Shown in pieces: positions 1-8,227 of a stretch of 64,000 nucleotides of DNA (position 1 is the first letter of the stretch; every line of letters begins with the position of its first letter). The notes beneath the pieces were generated by a model. That model made no database searches, was not told where the DNA came from, and was given only the letters and a program-made list of their open reading frames with translations. The stretch is from Avimonas intestinalis (lineage in GTDB: Bacteria > Bacillota > Clostridia > Oscillospirales > Acutalibacteraceae). The DNA is taken from NCBI GenBank assembly GCA_904380375.1, contig CAJFID010000006.1, positions 1-64,000 of the forward strand, given 5' to 3'. Made by a program: the position numbers and the translations under genes.

Positions 1-26
1 TTTTGGTTCGGAAAAAAGTCTATCAT
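1..26 (-). CDS. 5' end of an unidentified gene running off the left edge
   Basis: Reading leftward, a GAGGAGG-type ribosome binding site lies at the usual distance before an ATG whose complement is at 24-26. The first codons read Met-Ile-Asp-Phe-Phe-Pro-Asn-Gln and stay open to the window edge. Only eight codons are visible, so no product can be named. The strong Shine-Dalgarno sequence is the sole reason for calling it. Confidence 0.5.
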
Positions 27-626
27 GTATTCCTCCTCTCTGCCAGAATCCTACATTTTTTATCCGGCGTTTTTTTCCATTTTATCATTGGCGCTGACAT
101 ACATATCTCTTGATCGCTGGCTACTGTGAATATGAATGTGGATGGGCAGGATGGATTTACTTTCAAAATAAAGGTCGAAAATTCATAGCATGAAATAAAA
201 AGTCAACAGGGCATCAAAAAGGCGGATTGAAATCATTTTCTGATTTCAACCCGTCTTTTCACGGCAGCCTATTCTTATCTCCCCATTCGCACATACCGTC
301 CAGGATGGGAATGAGGGATTTCCCTCTCTGTTAAACTGTATTCTACTAAGATGCCCTAGAAAACATCGGGCAAACGACAGAGATTACACAGCGCCGCTAA
401 CCGCCGCGAACGTCCCGCGGAATTGAGGATTCACCATCATTAAAATAGACGAAGAATCCGGCCAGCCGATCATTTCACTATCCGACCGCCTTAAAAAAGG
501 TTTCAGCCAAAGCATCGGCATAAAAATCGGCATATATGGCATAGAGGGAGAACAACTTTGGCCAATAACCCCAGCGGGCGGTTAAAGAAAGTGGTACGAT
601 GTATTCTGCCGTTCGCTGGCTCTTTG
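27..626. other. Intergenic stretch with one hairpin
   Basis: About 600 bases separate the leftmost partial gene from the TetR stop codon. Apart from the hairpin at 221-259, no frame has a start with a ribosome binding site and a recognisable product. The short open frames here look accidental. Confidence 0.5.
216..260. terminator. Bidirectional rho-independent terminator
   Basis: Arms 221-235 and 241-255 form a stem of about 15 pairs with one A.C mismatch and one G.U pair around a 5-base loop. A run of A precedes the stem and TTTT follows it, so it could work on either strand. Confidence 0.65.
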
Positions 627-1262
627 TTAGAGCAGAGGAGTCATAATGGGCGTGAAGCAATCCACAAGGGCGATATAGTATTTGCGCAGGATGGCGAGGA
701 TCTCCTCCGCCGTTTCCTCTGGCAGGCCAAGCACATTCACTTGTTGGCTCGTGTAATAGTGAAGCACCGTGTCGTCAGGAATCTGGTGCGGGTTGTGACG
801 CACATAGTTCACCAAGGCCGGCTTAATAGCCATGATACCAAGGCAGGAAAGCAAAGCTTCTTCTTGGCTGACAGTACGTTGAGTATATTTCATCTGTACG
901 TCAAGGATGATGAATTCCACCTTCTGGCGGAAGATCGGTTCGCTCGTAAGTTCAAAGTAAAACCGGCTGAAGGGATCGCACCGCAGACACAGGGCGAGTT
1001 CCAACGCGCAGGAGAACAGGAACTGCCGTGCCCCGGTAAGCTCCGGTTCAAAATTGGCTGTTAGTTGGTCAAAGGCGTCGCGGATATCGCTGTAAATTAG
1101 CATAGCGATATCGCCCTTTCCATGAAAATAGTAGTTGATGAGTCCCAGGTTTGTGCCGGCCGCCGCCGAGATGGCGCTGCAGCTTGTGCCCCGGTAGCCT
1201 TTTTCATAAAACAGTGTACGCGCTGTGCGCAAGATTTTGTTTTTGGTTTCCTGACCTTTCAT
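627..1262 (-). CDS. TetR/AcrR-family transcriptional regulator
   Basis: This is a DNA-binding repressor of 211 residues, the usual TetR length. The N-terminal helix-turn-helix is clear: an ILRTARTLFYEKGYRGTS segment at about 10-28, then AAGTNLGLINYYFHGKGD at about 34-51, which holds the recognition helix and the conserved YYF. The rest is a divergent helical ligand-binding domain, so the inducer cannot be read off. It lies downstream of the hydroxyacid dehydrogenase on the same strand with a gap of about 100 bases and is probably co-transcribed. The 14-bp near-palindrome found in both divergent promoters at 2.4-2.6 kb is its likely operator. That would make it autoregulated and the controller of the MATE/Opp side. 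The fold call is secure; the operator link is inference. Confidence 0.88.
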   Translation of the reverse strand: MKGQETKNKILRTARTLFYEKGYRGTSCSAISAAAGTNLGLINYYFHGKGDIAMLIYSDIRDAFDQLTANFEPELTGARQFLFSCALELALCLRCDPFSRFYFELTSEPIFRQKVEFIILDVQMKYTQRTVSQEEALLSCLGIMAIKPALVNYVRHNPHQIPDDTVLHYYTSQQVNVLGLPEETAEEILAILRKYYIALVDCFTPIMTPLL

Positions 1263-1366
1263 AAACTTCTGCTTCGTCTCCCAGCGCGCCCATCCATGCG
1301 GTGGGCCGTTATCGTTTGCTCCTATTGTACCCCTTCACACGCAAAGGGTCAATACAGATATTGGCC

Positions 1367-2380
1367 TCATCTGTTGTTGATTACACTCACTGGATGGCCG
1401 TTGAGGTACTGGCGGTAGTTGTTGATGGCGAGCGAGACCTGCCGTAGGCGGGAGCTTTTCGGCAACCAGGCGATGTGACCGGTAATGGTGGCGTTTTGCT
1501 GCTGCAGGATAGGCAGGGGCCGCGTGGGCGGTTCCTCGCTGATTACATCAAGGCCAACGGCGTAGATCTTTCCGCTTTGGAGACCATCTACAAGGGCGTC
1601 TTCATCAACGAGAGCGCCCCGCGCCGTGTTGATGAGAATCACTCCGTTCTTCATTTTGGCGATGGAATCGCGATTGATCATCCGGTTGGTGGAGGCATTG
1701 AGCGGTGCGTGCAGGGAGATAACGTCCGCACGGGCATAAAGCTCGTCGAGCGGCACCTGTTCAATGAAGGCAAACTCTGGCCCCTCTTTTATGTGGCGGT
1801 TGTAGGCGATGACCTTCATGCCGAACCCCCGGGCGATCTGCGCGGCATGCCAGCCGATTTTGCCGAGACCTATCACGCCAAAGGTCATATTACACAGCTC
1901 AAGCTGCTTGGTGATGGCATAGGTGTATTTGGGCGCGCCGAACTCCCACCACTTTGTCTCCTTTATGTATTGGCTGTGCAGCCCAATCCTGTGACAAATA
2001 TCCAGCAGCAGAGCAAAGGCAAACTCCGCGATAGTACTTGCGCCGTAAGCCGTGTTGGTGATCGTTACACCGTACCGCCGGCTGACACTGAAATCCATAT
2101 CCTCGTAGCCGTGCGCCAGACCGGCGATATATTTGCACTTGGGATGCGTTTCAAAGAAATGCTCCGACAGAAAGTTTTTGGTCACCCACACACCGAGGGC
2201 GGCGTCTGCATCCTCATCAATGAGGGCGTTAAATTCTTCCGGTGTGGGGAATGTCTTATACCGCTTGACTATGTAGGTGACGTCTGGCAGCTCGCTGAGG
2301 CCCGCCCATTCGTGCAGCATTTCTTCAGTGGAGATATCCGTGCTCGTCGGAGTCCCTAACAATACATTTACCTTTGGCAT
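1367..2380 (-). CDS. D-isomer-specific 2-hydroxyacid dehydrogenase, NAD-binding
   Basis: This cytosolic enzyme probably interconverts a 2-oxo acid and a D-2-hydroxy acid with NAD(P)H. The 337-residue length is normal. The Rossmann motif GLGKIG is at 171-176. The catalytic set of the family is visible: Arg254 in NTARGALVD, Glu283 in SEEPP and His302 in TGHIAW. The substrate (glycerate, hydroxypyruvate, phenylpyruvate or branched 2-oxo acids) cannot be told from sequence. It starts the minus-strand operon that also holds the TetR gene and faces a peptide importer and an aminotransferase. Reduction of an oxo-acid made by that aminotransferase is therefore a reasonable, unproven role. Confidence 0.88.
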   Translation of the reverse strand: MPKVNVLLGTPTSTDISTEEMLHEWAGLSELPDVTYIVKRYKTFPTPEEFNALIDEDADAALGVWVTKNFLSEHFFETHPKCKYIAGLAHGYEDMDFSVSRRYGVTITNTAYGASTIAEFAFALLLDICHRIGLHSQYIKETKWWEFGAPKYTYAITKQLELCNMTFGVIGLGKIGWHAAQIARGFGMKVIAYNRHIKEGPEFAFIEQVPLDELYARADVISLHAPLNASTNRMINRDSIAKMKNGVILINTARGALVDEDALVDGLQSGKIYAVGLDVISEEPPTRPLPILQQQNATITGHIAWLPKSSRLRQVSLAINNYRQYLNGHPVSVINNR

Positions 2381-2428
2381 GGTTTATCCAGTTCCTTTCC
2401 TTTCGGTGCTTATTGGTCGCCCAGTTCA

Positions 2429-2457
2429 AGTATAAATTATACGCTTATAATTGTCAA
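2429..2457 (-). promoter_or_regulatory. Promoter of the dehydrogenase-TetR operon with operator
   Basis: On the minus strand, TTGACA (complement of 2452-2457) and TATACT (complement of 2429-2434) are separated by 17 bases. The near-palindrome TTATAAGCGTATAA (complement of 2437-2450) fills the spacer, an ideal place for a repressor. Confidence 0.75.
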
Positions 2458-2582
2458 TTGCTTTTTAAGTTCACAATCTTTTTGTAATTAGCATTTTAAC
2501 CAATATAAAGAAATATAAATTAGAATATATACACTATACTTTCAAAGTTAATTGCGTTAGCAAGGATTTTTCTGAAACGTTC

Positions 2583-2610
2583 TTGACAAGAAAATTTATA
2601 AGCGTATAAT
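2583..2610 (+). promoter_or_regulatory. Promoter of the MATE gene with the same operator
   Basis: TTGACA at 2583-2588 and TATAAT at 2605-2610 are 16 bases apart. The 14-mer TTATAAGCGTATAA occurs at 2596-2609, across the spacer and -10 box, and is identical to the copy in the divergent promoter. Confidence 0.8.
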
Positions 2611-2701
2611 TAATACATCGAATGTAAGCGCTCCATTCGACAGAGGGAGGAGTTCGACTAAGAGCTTCCTTGAAGGGCCGACAGAGAAAGGAGGGGTTCC
2701 C

Positions 2702-4126
2702 ATGAACGCACAGGAACGTGTGGCAAAACTCGGTACGCAGCGGATGCTGCCGCTGATACTTTCAATGTCGGTCCCAGCTATCTGCGGGAATGTAGTCAAT
2801 GCATTATATAATGTGGGAGACCGCATTTTCGTCGGCCGTCTCGTAGGGACGGATGCGCTCGGCGCCGTGGGTCTTACCTTTCCATTGAACAACATCACCG
2901 GGGCGCTCACTATTATGATCTCCATCGGCGGCGGGGCGATGCTTTCGCTTTCGCTGGGACGCCGGAAAACCGAGCAAACCAACCGGATCTTTACAAGCAT
3001 CTGCGTGATGGCATTTGCTATCGCCGTCCTGATCGCCGCCGGCTTCTTCCTGTTTGCGGGGGCGCTCGTGCGGGTATGCGGGGCAGACCCCGGTTCCACC
3101 TTGTATCCCCTTGCTGTCACCTATCTGCGGATCACTGCCGTCGGCCAATTCTTCTCCATTATCAATCTGGCGCTGGCGGCTGTCATCCGGGCAGAGGGCA
3201 ATACCAAATACGCCATGATCGTCACCGTAAGCGGCGCGCTTCTCAACTGCGCTATCGACGCCGTGCTAATGATCGTTTTTGACATGGGCGTGACCGGCGC
3301 AGCAATCGGCACGGTGATCGGCCAGATCATAAGCTGTGCGCTGAGCCTGCAGTATTACGTGCGCCGCATCGGCGTGGCGCGGTTCCTGGGGGTGCGGGCT
3401 TTCCGCTTCTCCACCGCCGTGCGGGTGGTTTCACTGGGCCTGGCACCCTCCGTGTTCCAAGCCCTCAGCTTTGTGAACAACGTGATCGTAAACCAGTCCC
3501 TAAGGCATTATGCGGACCTGGAGCTTGGTGCGGGCGGCGGCGACCTTGCTCTTTCGGCCATCACCGTGATCCAGACTGTGGAGAATCTGGCCATCATGTT
3601 CATTATGGGCATGAACAACGCGATTTCCACCATTATCAGCTACAATTACGGCTCCGAGCAGTATGGCCGCGCCAAGCAGGCCACGCTCACCGGCCAGGTG
3701 GTGGCCACGGCGGTGTCGATTCTCCTGTGGGCGTTCATGATGTTCGCGCCCGGTTCGCTTTTCGCGATTTTCAGCCCCGACAGCCCGGAGTTGGCCGAAT
3801 ACGGGGCCAGGGCCATGCGCCTGGGGAAGGTTTTTATTTTCGGCCTGGGCTTTCAAACGCTTTCGTCGATGTATTTTTCCGCCATCGGCCAGCCTAAAAA
3901 GGCGGTCCTCATCTCCATCAGCCGCAACGGGCTGTTCCTCATCCCCAGCCTGCTCCTCCTGCCCGTATTTTTCGGCCTTGACGGCGTGCTGTGCGCCACT
4001 AGTGTGTCGGACGCCTGTTCGCTCGTCCTTGTAGCGTGTATATATATTTCCGGCGTGCGGGCTCTTTCCAATAAGCAGGAGCGGCAGCCGGTGGAGTGCA
4101 TTGGGCCGCCGACCTCGGCAAATTGA
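2702..4126 (+). CDS. MATE-family multidrug/metabolite efflux transporter
   Basis: This is an integral membrane antiporter of 474 residues with about twelve hydrophobic segments. The N-terminal half carries the MATE pattern MLPLILSMSVPAICGNVVNALYN, followed by DRIFVGRLVGTDALGAVGLTFP. The second half repeats the fold, with NAISTIISYNYGSEQYGRA near the middle. Cation and substrate are unknown; MATE pumps use Na+ or H+ to expel drugs or metabolites. The start has a good AGGAGGGG-type site. It is the first gene after a TetR-type operator, which fits a drug- or metabolite-inducible pump. Its position before the peptide importer suggests it could export an end product of that pathway. This is inference only. 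Confidence 0.88.
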   Translation: MNAQERVAKLGTQRMLPLILSMSVPAICGNVVNALYNVGDRIFVGRLVGTDALGAVGLTFPLNNITGALTIMISIGGGAMLSLSLGRRKTEQTNRIFTSICVMAFAIAVLIAAGFFLFAGALVRVCGADPGSTLYPLAVTYLRITAVGQFFSIINLALAAVIRAEGNTKYAMIVTVSGALLNCAIDAVLMIVFDMGVTGAAIGTVIGQIISCALSLQYYVRRIGVARFLGVRAFRFSTAVRVVSLGLAPSVFQALSFVNNVIVNQSLRHYADLELGAGGGDLALSAITVIQTVENLAIMFIMGMNNAISTIISYNYGSEQYGRAKQATLTGQVVATAVSILLWAFMMFAPGSLFAIFSPDSPELAEYGARAMRLGKVFIFGLGFQTLSSMYFSAIGQPKKAVLISISRNGLFLIPSLLLLPVFFGLDGVLCATSVSDACSLVLVACIYISGVRALSNKQERQPVECIGPPTSAN

Positions 4127-4157
4127 ACCTCGATATGCTGGATAAGGTTAGATAGAG

Positions 4158-4201
4158 AACGGCAAAGGCGCTGTTTAGACAGTACCTTTGTCGTTTTTGT
4201 T
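4158..4201 (+). terminator. Terminator between the MATE gene and the Opp operon
   Basis: Arms 4158-4168 and 4185-4195 pair over 11 bases with one G.U pair. A CTGT/ACAG inner stem lies between them, and a T-rich run follows. Only about 20 bases lie between it and the next ribosome binding site, so no separate promoter fits there. Confidence 0.7.
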
Positions 4202-4237
4202 TTACCTCAGAAGGAACCCGAAGAAGGAGGAAATCTG

Positions 4238-5164
4238 ATGATGATCAAGTACATCGTCAAACGATTGGCCATGGGTGTTGTGACTATGTTTTTCCTTATC
4301 ACCATCACCTTTGTGCTCACCAGGCTGATGCCGGGCAGCCCCTTTGCAACAGACAACATATCGCCTTCTGTGCTGGCCACGCTGGAAGCAAATTATGGAC
4401 TGGATAAGCCGATTGATCAGCAGTTCCTCATCTATCTGCAATCCCTTCTGCAGGGGAATCTGGGCGTATCGTACACGAGGACGGGCGTAACGGTCAACCA
4501 ACTCATCGCCGAAGGCTTCCCCGTTACGCTGCGGCTGGGCCTTATTTCCTTTGCCATTGCCCTCGTTGTCGGGTCCGCCATCGGGATTTGGATGTCGACC
4601 ACAAAATCGAGCGCTGTCAAGGGCTGGCTGATTACCGGCTCCACACTGTTTATCAGCATTCCCGGCTTTGTGCTGGCTATTGTGCTGCTTATGGTGTTTG
4701 GCCAGTGGCTGAAGGTGATGCCCGTGCTGTTTGACGGGGGCTTTCTAAGCTACATTATGCCGGTACTGGCCCTCGCCGTTTATCCCATTGCCCAGATCTC
4801 ACGCCTGGTGCACGCGAGCTATACCGAGGCCATGAACCAGGATTATGTAGTGATGGCGCGGGCCAAGGGGCTTGGCAAGCGACGAATTCAGATTCTCCAC
4901 GTTTTGAAAAACGCACTGCTGCCGCTCATTACGGTGTGCGGGCCGATGATTGCCTTCCAGATTACGGGCAGCTTCGTGGTAGAGAGTATCTTTACCATCC
5001 CCGGCATCGGCGAGGAGTTCGTGAACTCTGTAAACAGCCGTGATTACACCGTGATCATGGGCCTTACGATTTTCCTCGGCGGTATTATCATCATTGCCAA
5101 CCTTATCAGCGACGTAGCCTGCGCCCTGGTGGATCCGCGCGTCAAGATCGGCAAAGGCAACTGA
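4238..5164 (+). CDS. Peptide/nickel-type ABC transporter permease (DppB/OppB family)
   Basis: This is the first of two inner-membrane permeases of a peptide importer, 308 residues. Features of the family are the start MIKYIVKRLAMGVVTMFF, a periplasmic segment with LMPGSPF, six membrane segments and the cytoplasmic EAA loop EAMNQDYVVMARAKGLGK, which docks on the ATPase. A strong AGAAGGAGG ribosome binding site precedes the ATG. It heads a tight run of permease, permease, ATPase, ATPase and binding protein. Family knowledge allows peptides, nickel or opines as cargo. The nearby aminotransferase and hydroxyacid dehydrogenase favour a peptide or amino-acid-like substrate. Confidence 0.93.
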   Translation: MMIKYIVKRLAMGVVTMFFLITITFVLTRLMPGSPFATDNISPSVLATLEANYGLDKPIDQQFLIYLQSLLQGNLGVSYTRTGVTVNQLIAEGFPVTLRLGLISFAIALVVGSAIGIWMSTTKSSAVKGWLITGSTLFISIPGFVLAIVLLMVFGQWLKVMPVLFDGGFLSYIMPVLALAVYPIAQISRLVHASYTEAMNQDYVVMARAKGLGKRRIQILHVLKNALLPLITVCGPMIAFQITGSFVVESIFTIPGIGEEFVNSVNSRDYTVIMGLTIFLGGIIIIANLISDVACALVDPRVKIGKGN

Positions 5165-5180
5165 CAGGAGGGAATCAAAC

Positions 5181-6092
5181 ATGCTGCAGAAGTCAGAATA
5201 TTTTCGGCCGATCGACAAGTCGGAGCAGAACAGCGAGTTTATCGCTATGGAGTCGCGCAGCTTCTGGCGCGATGTGTGGGAGCGCTTCCGCTCCAACCGG
5301 CGTGCGCTGGTAGGCTTCATCATTCTGCTTCTTATCGCGCTTCTAGCCATTATCGGGCCGCTGGTTTCGCCGTACCCGTACGACGGCATGGGCACCGAGA
5401 TAAACCGGGGCCCCAGCGCCGCGCATTGGTTCGGCACGGACGCCCTCGGCCGCGACCTCTTTACCCGTGTGCTCTACGGCATCCGCATCAGCCTGTTTGT
5501 CGGCTTTGTGTCCACCTTAATAAACGTTGTCATCGGCATCGTCTACGGCGGCGTGGCCGGTTATGTGGGGGGCAAGCTTGACAACGTGATGATGCGCATA
5601 GTGGACGTTATTTACGCCGTACCATCGCTGCTTTACATCATTCTGCTTATGATGCTCTTTGGCGCAAACGTAGGCAGCATCATGCTGGGCATGTGCATTT
5701 CCGGCTGGGTAGGGAATGCCCGGCTGATGCGCACACAGGTCATTGCCCTCAAGGAAAGGGAATATGTGCTCGCATCCTACACGCAGGGCGCCAGCCCGGT
5801 GCGTATCCTGCTCAAGCATATATTCCCCAACGCCATGGGCCCCATCCTCGTGCAGGCCACGCTTGCCATTCCCCAGGCCATTTTTCAGGAGGCGTTTTTG
5901 AGCTTTATCGGCATGGGTATTTCAGCCCCGCAGGCAAGCCTTGGGACTCTTGCGCAGGATGCGAGGATGTACATGGTGATCTATCCGCACCAGATGGTGT
6001 GTCCCATCGTGATGATCTGCGTTATCATTTTCGCCTTGAATTTCATCAGCGAAGGACTCAGCGAAGCGCTTGATCCCACCAACAACCGATAA
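5181..6092 (+). CDS. Peptide/nickel-type ABC transporter permease (DppC/OppC family)
   Basis: This is the second permease, 303 residues, pairing with the DppB-type product to form the pore. It has the OppC-type N-terminal cytoplasmic segment (SFWRDVWERFRSNRRALVGF), then the conserved HWFGTDALGRDLFTRVLYG. Near the end are the EAA loop (ALKEREYVLASYTQGAS) and EAFLSFIGMGI. An AGGAGGG ribosome binding site lies in the 16-base gap after the upstream gene, so the two are co-translated from one message. Confidence 0.93.
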   Translation: MLQKSEYFRPIDKSEQNSEFIAMESRSFWRDVWERFRSNRRALVGFIILLLIALLAIIGPLVSPYPYDGMGTEINRGPSAAHWFGTDALGRDLFTRVLYGIRISLFVGFVSTLINVVIGIVYGGVAGYVGGKLDNVMMRIVDVIYAVPSLLYIILLMMLFGANVGSIMLGMCISGWVGNARLMRTQVIALKEREYVLASYTQGASPVRILLKHIFPNAMGPILVQATLAIPQAIFQEAFLSFIGMGISAPQASLGTLAQDARMYMVIYPHQMVCPIVMICVIIFALNFISEGLSEALDPTNNR

Positions 6093-6105
6093 GGGAGGCC
6101 CGGTT

Positions 6106-7155
6106 ATGCCATTACTGGAGATTAAAAATCTATGCGTGGAATTCAAAACACGCGGCGGCATTGTCAAGGCGGTACGGAACGTGAGTTATTCCGTCGATGA
6201 CGGGGAACTGCTGGGCGTTGTGGGCGAATCCGGCTCTGGCAAAAGTGTGGGGATGCTGGCTATTATGGGGCTTTTGGCGTCAAATGGCTGCGTTTCCTCC
6301 GGGGAAATCCTGCTTGACGGCGAAGATATCAGCCCGCTTGCGCCGGCTTTTGCCGGCAAGCCAAAGGCATATGAGGAAAAGATGAAGGCTATCCGCGGCA
6401 ATCGCATCGGCATGGTGTTTCAAGATCCGATGACGTATCTGAACCCGGTGCTGCGTATCGGCACCCAGCTTACGGAGGGCATTCTTTGCCACGAGAAATG
6501 CAGCCGTGAGGAAGCGAAAAAGCGTGCCATCTCCCTCATGAAGCAGGTGGGCATTCCCAGCGCGGAGGAACGTTTCCGCCAATATCCATTCGAGTTTTCC
6601 GGAGGCATGCGGCAGAGGATCGTTATCGCCATCGCGCTGGCATGTCGGCCGCGGCTTATCATTGCGGATGAACCTACTACCGCCCTGGACGTAACGGTAC
6701 AGGCACAGATCATTGACCTTCTGAGGGAGATTGCCCAGGTGGAGCATACCGCGGTTATTATGATTACCCACGATCTCGGCGTGGTAGCGCAAATGTGCGA
6801 CAGGGTAAACATTATGTACGCCGGCGAAATTGTGGAGCGTGGTACGCTTGACGAAATCTTTTATGAGCCGAAGCACCCATACACGCAGGGCTTGCTCAAA
6901 AGCGTGGGCACGCACGGTGCCGCAGGTCGGCAGAGCCTTTCTTCGATTCCCGGCACGCCGCCGGACCTGCTCAAGCTCAACACAGGGTGCGCTTTCATGC
7001 CGCGCTGCTCACAGGCCATGAAGATCTGCAAAGATTACATGCCGGCGGCGCATACATTCAGCGGTAGCCACTGCGCCGCCTGTTGGAATTACTGCCGGGA
7101 GGCGGCCGACGGGATTGTCGCCGCTGCGAACGCGGTATCGGAAAGCGAGGGGTGA
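6106..7155 (+). CDS. Peptide ABC transporter ATP-binding protein (DppD/OppD family)
   Basis: This is an ATPase subunit of the importer, 349 residues. Walker A is GESGSGKS, the signature is FSGGMRQR, Walker B is LIIADEPTTALD and the switch histidine lies in MITHDLG. The C-terminal oligopeptide-transporter extension has the cysteine set CAFMPRC, then C and CAAC, which in related DppD proteins binds an iron-sulphur cluster. I chose the ATG at 6106 because AAGGGAGG sits just upstream. An earlier in-frame ATG at 6070 lies inside the permease gene without such a site. Confidence 0.93.
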   Translation: MPLLEIKNLCVEFKTRGGIVKAVRNVSYSVDDGELLGVVGESGSGKSVGMLAIMGLLASNGCVSSGEILLDGEDISPLAPAFAGKPKAYEEKMKAIRGNRIGMVFQDPMTYLNPVLRIGTQLTEGILCHEKCSREEAKKRAISLMKQVGIPSAEERFRQYPFEFSGGMRQRIVIAIALACRPRLIIADEPTTALDVTVQAQIIDLLREIAQVEHTAVIMITHDLGVVAQMCDRVNIMYAGEIVERGTLDEIFYEPKHPYTQGLLKSVGTHGAAGRQSLSSIPGTPPDLLKLNTGCAFMPRCSQAMKICKDYMPAAHTFSGSHCAACWNYCREAADGIVAAANAVSESEG

Positions 7156-7158
7156 GCC

Positions 7159-8148
7159 ATGGCTAAACAAATTGCGAGAAAAAAAGAACCGGTTGTGAGC
7201 ATTCATCATGCCAAAAAGTATTTCCTTGCCTCCCGCCATCTGCTCAAGCCTTCCGACTACGTAAAGGCAGTTGACGATGTAAGCTTCGATATTATGTCAG
7301 GCGAAACAGTGGGCCTTGTAGGGGAAAGCGGCTGTGGAAAGAGTACGCTGGCGCGTACCATCATCCGTATCTATGAGCCGAGCGCCGGAAAAATCTATTA
7401 CAAGGGCGAAGATATCTCCCATCTTTCCAACACGAGGCTCCGTCCCTATCGAAGCAAAATGCAGATGATCTTTCAAGATCCTTATGCCAGCCTTGATCCG
7501 CGCTGCACGGTGGGCGAGATCATCGGCGAGCCGATGAAGATTTACCAGATGTATGACAAGGCCGGCAGAGAAGCACGAATACAGCGGCTTCTTGAGCAGG
7601 TGGGTCTGAAGCCGGATCACATCTTCCGCTATCCGCATGAATTTTCCGGCGGGCAGCGGCAGCGCATTGGTATTGCAAGGACGCTGGCTCTTAATCCGGA
7701 TTTTATTGTATGCGACGAGCCGATTTCCGCGCTGGACGTCTCTATTCAAGCGCAGATCATTAACCTTCTGGAGAAAATCCAGGATGAAAGCGGTATCACC
7801 TACCTCTTCATTGCTCACGATCTGACGATGGTACGCCATATCAGCCATAAAATCGGCGTGATGTACCTCGGCCACCTGGTGGAGTTTGGCGACGCCGACG
7901 AGGTGTATGAAAACCCGCTCCATCCGTATACAAGGGCCCTCACCTCTGCGGCGCCTATACCGGATCCCCGCCTTGCCCGCAAGAGGACACGCATAAAACT
8001 CACAGGCGAGGTGCCGAGCCCTATTCACGCACCGGCCGGCTGTCCCTTCTGCACCCGCTGCCCGGAATGTCGGCCTGAGTGCCTCATCGCCCCGCCCGTC
8101 ATGGCAAATCAGAATGGCCATCGGGTTGCCTGTTATAAATATGTGTGA
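7159..8148 (+). CDS. Peptide ABC transporter ATP-binding protein (DppF/OppF family)
   Basis: This is the second ATPase, 329 residues, forming a heterodimer with the DppD-type subunit. It has Walker A GESGCGKST, signature FSGGQRQRIGIARTLAL, Walker B DFIVCDEPISALD and switch FIAHDL. The tail has the cysteine cluster CPFCTRCPECRPEC typical of this family. The gap to the previous stop is three bases, with GAGGGG as ribosome binding site. Confidence 0.93.
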   Translation: MAKQIARKKEPVVSIHHAKKYFLASRHLLKPSDYVKAVDDVSFDIMSGETVGLVGESGCGKSTLARTIIRIYEPSAGKIYYKGEDISHLSNTRLRPYRSKMQMIFQDPYASLDPRCTVGEIIGEPMKIYQMYDKAGREARIQRLLEQVGLKPDHIFRYPHEFSGGQRQRIGIARTLALNPDFIVCDEPISALDVSIQAQIINLLEKIQDESGITYLFIAHDLTMVRHISHKIGVMYLGHLVEFGDADEVYENPLHPYTRALTSAAPIPDPRLARKRTRIKLTGEVPSPIHAPAGCPFCTRCPECRPECLIAPPVMANQNGHRVACYKYV

Positions 8149-8227
8149 GGAATCCCCGCACGTACAGGACTCTATGAACAGACCATACAGCCGGAGCTTC
8201 CCGGCTACCAAAAAAGGAGTGTGCAAC

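Larger units (their letters stand above)
2381..2701. other. Divergent regulatory region, AT-rich
   Basis: This 320-base region between the dehydrogenase and MATE genes holds two sigma-70-type promoters pointing away from each other. Each has the same 14-bp motif in its core. It is clearly more AT-rich than the flanking genes and has no coding signal. Confidence 0.7.

Noticed and set aside
478..660. 60-codon minus-strand frame near the left end
   Set aside because: It overlaps the TetR 3' end, has no ribosome binding site and shows no family pattern.
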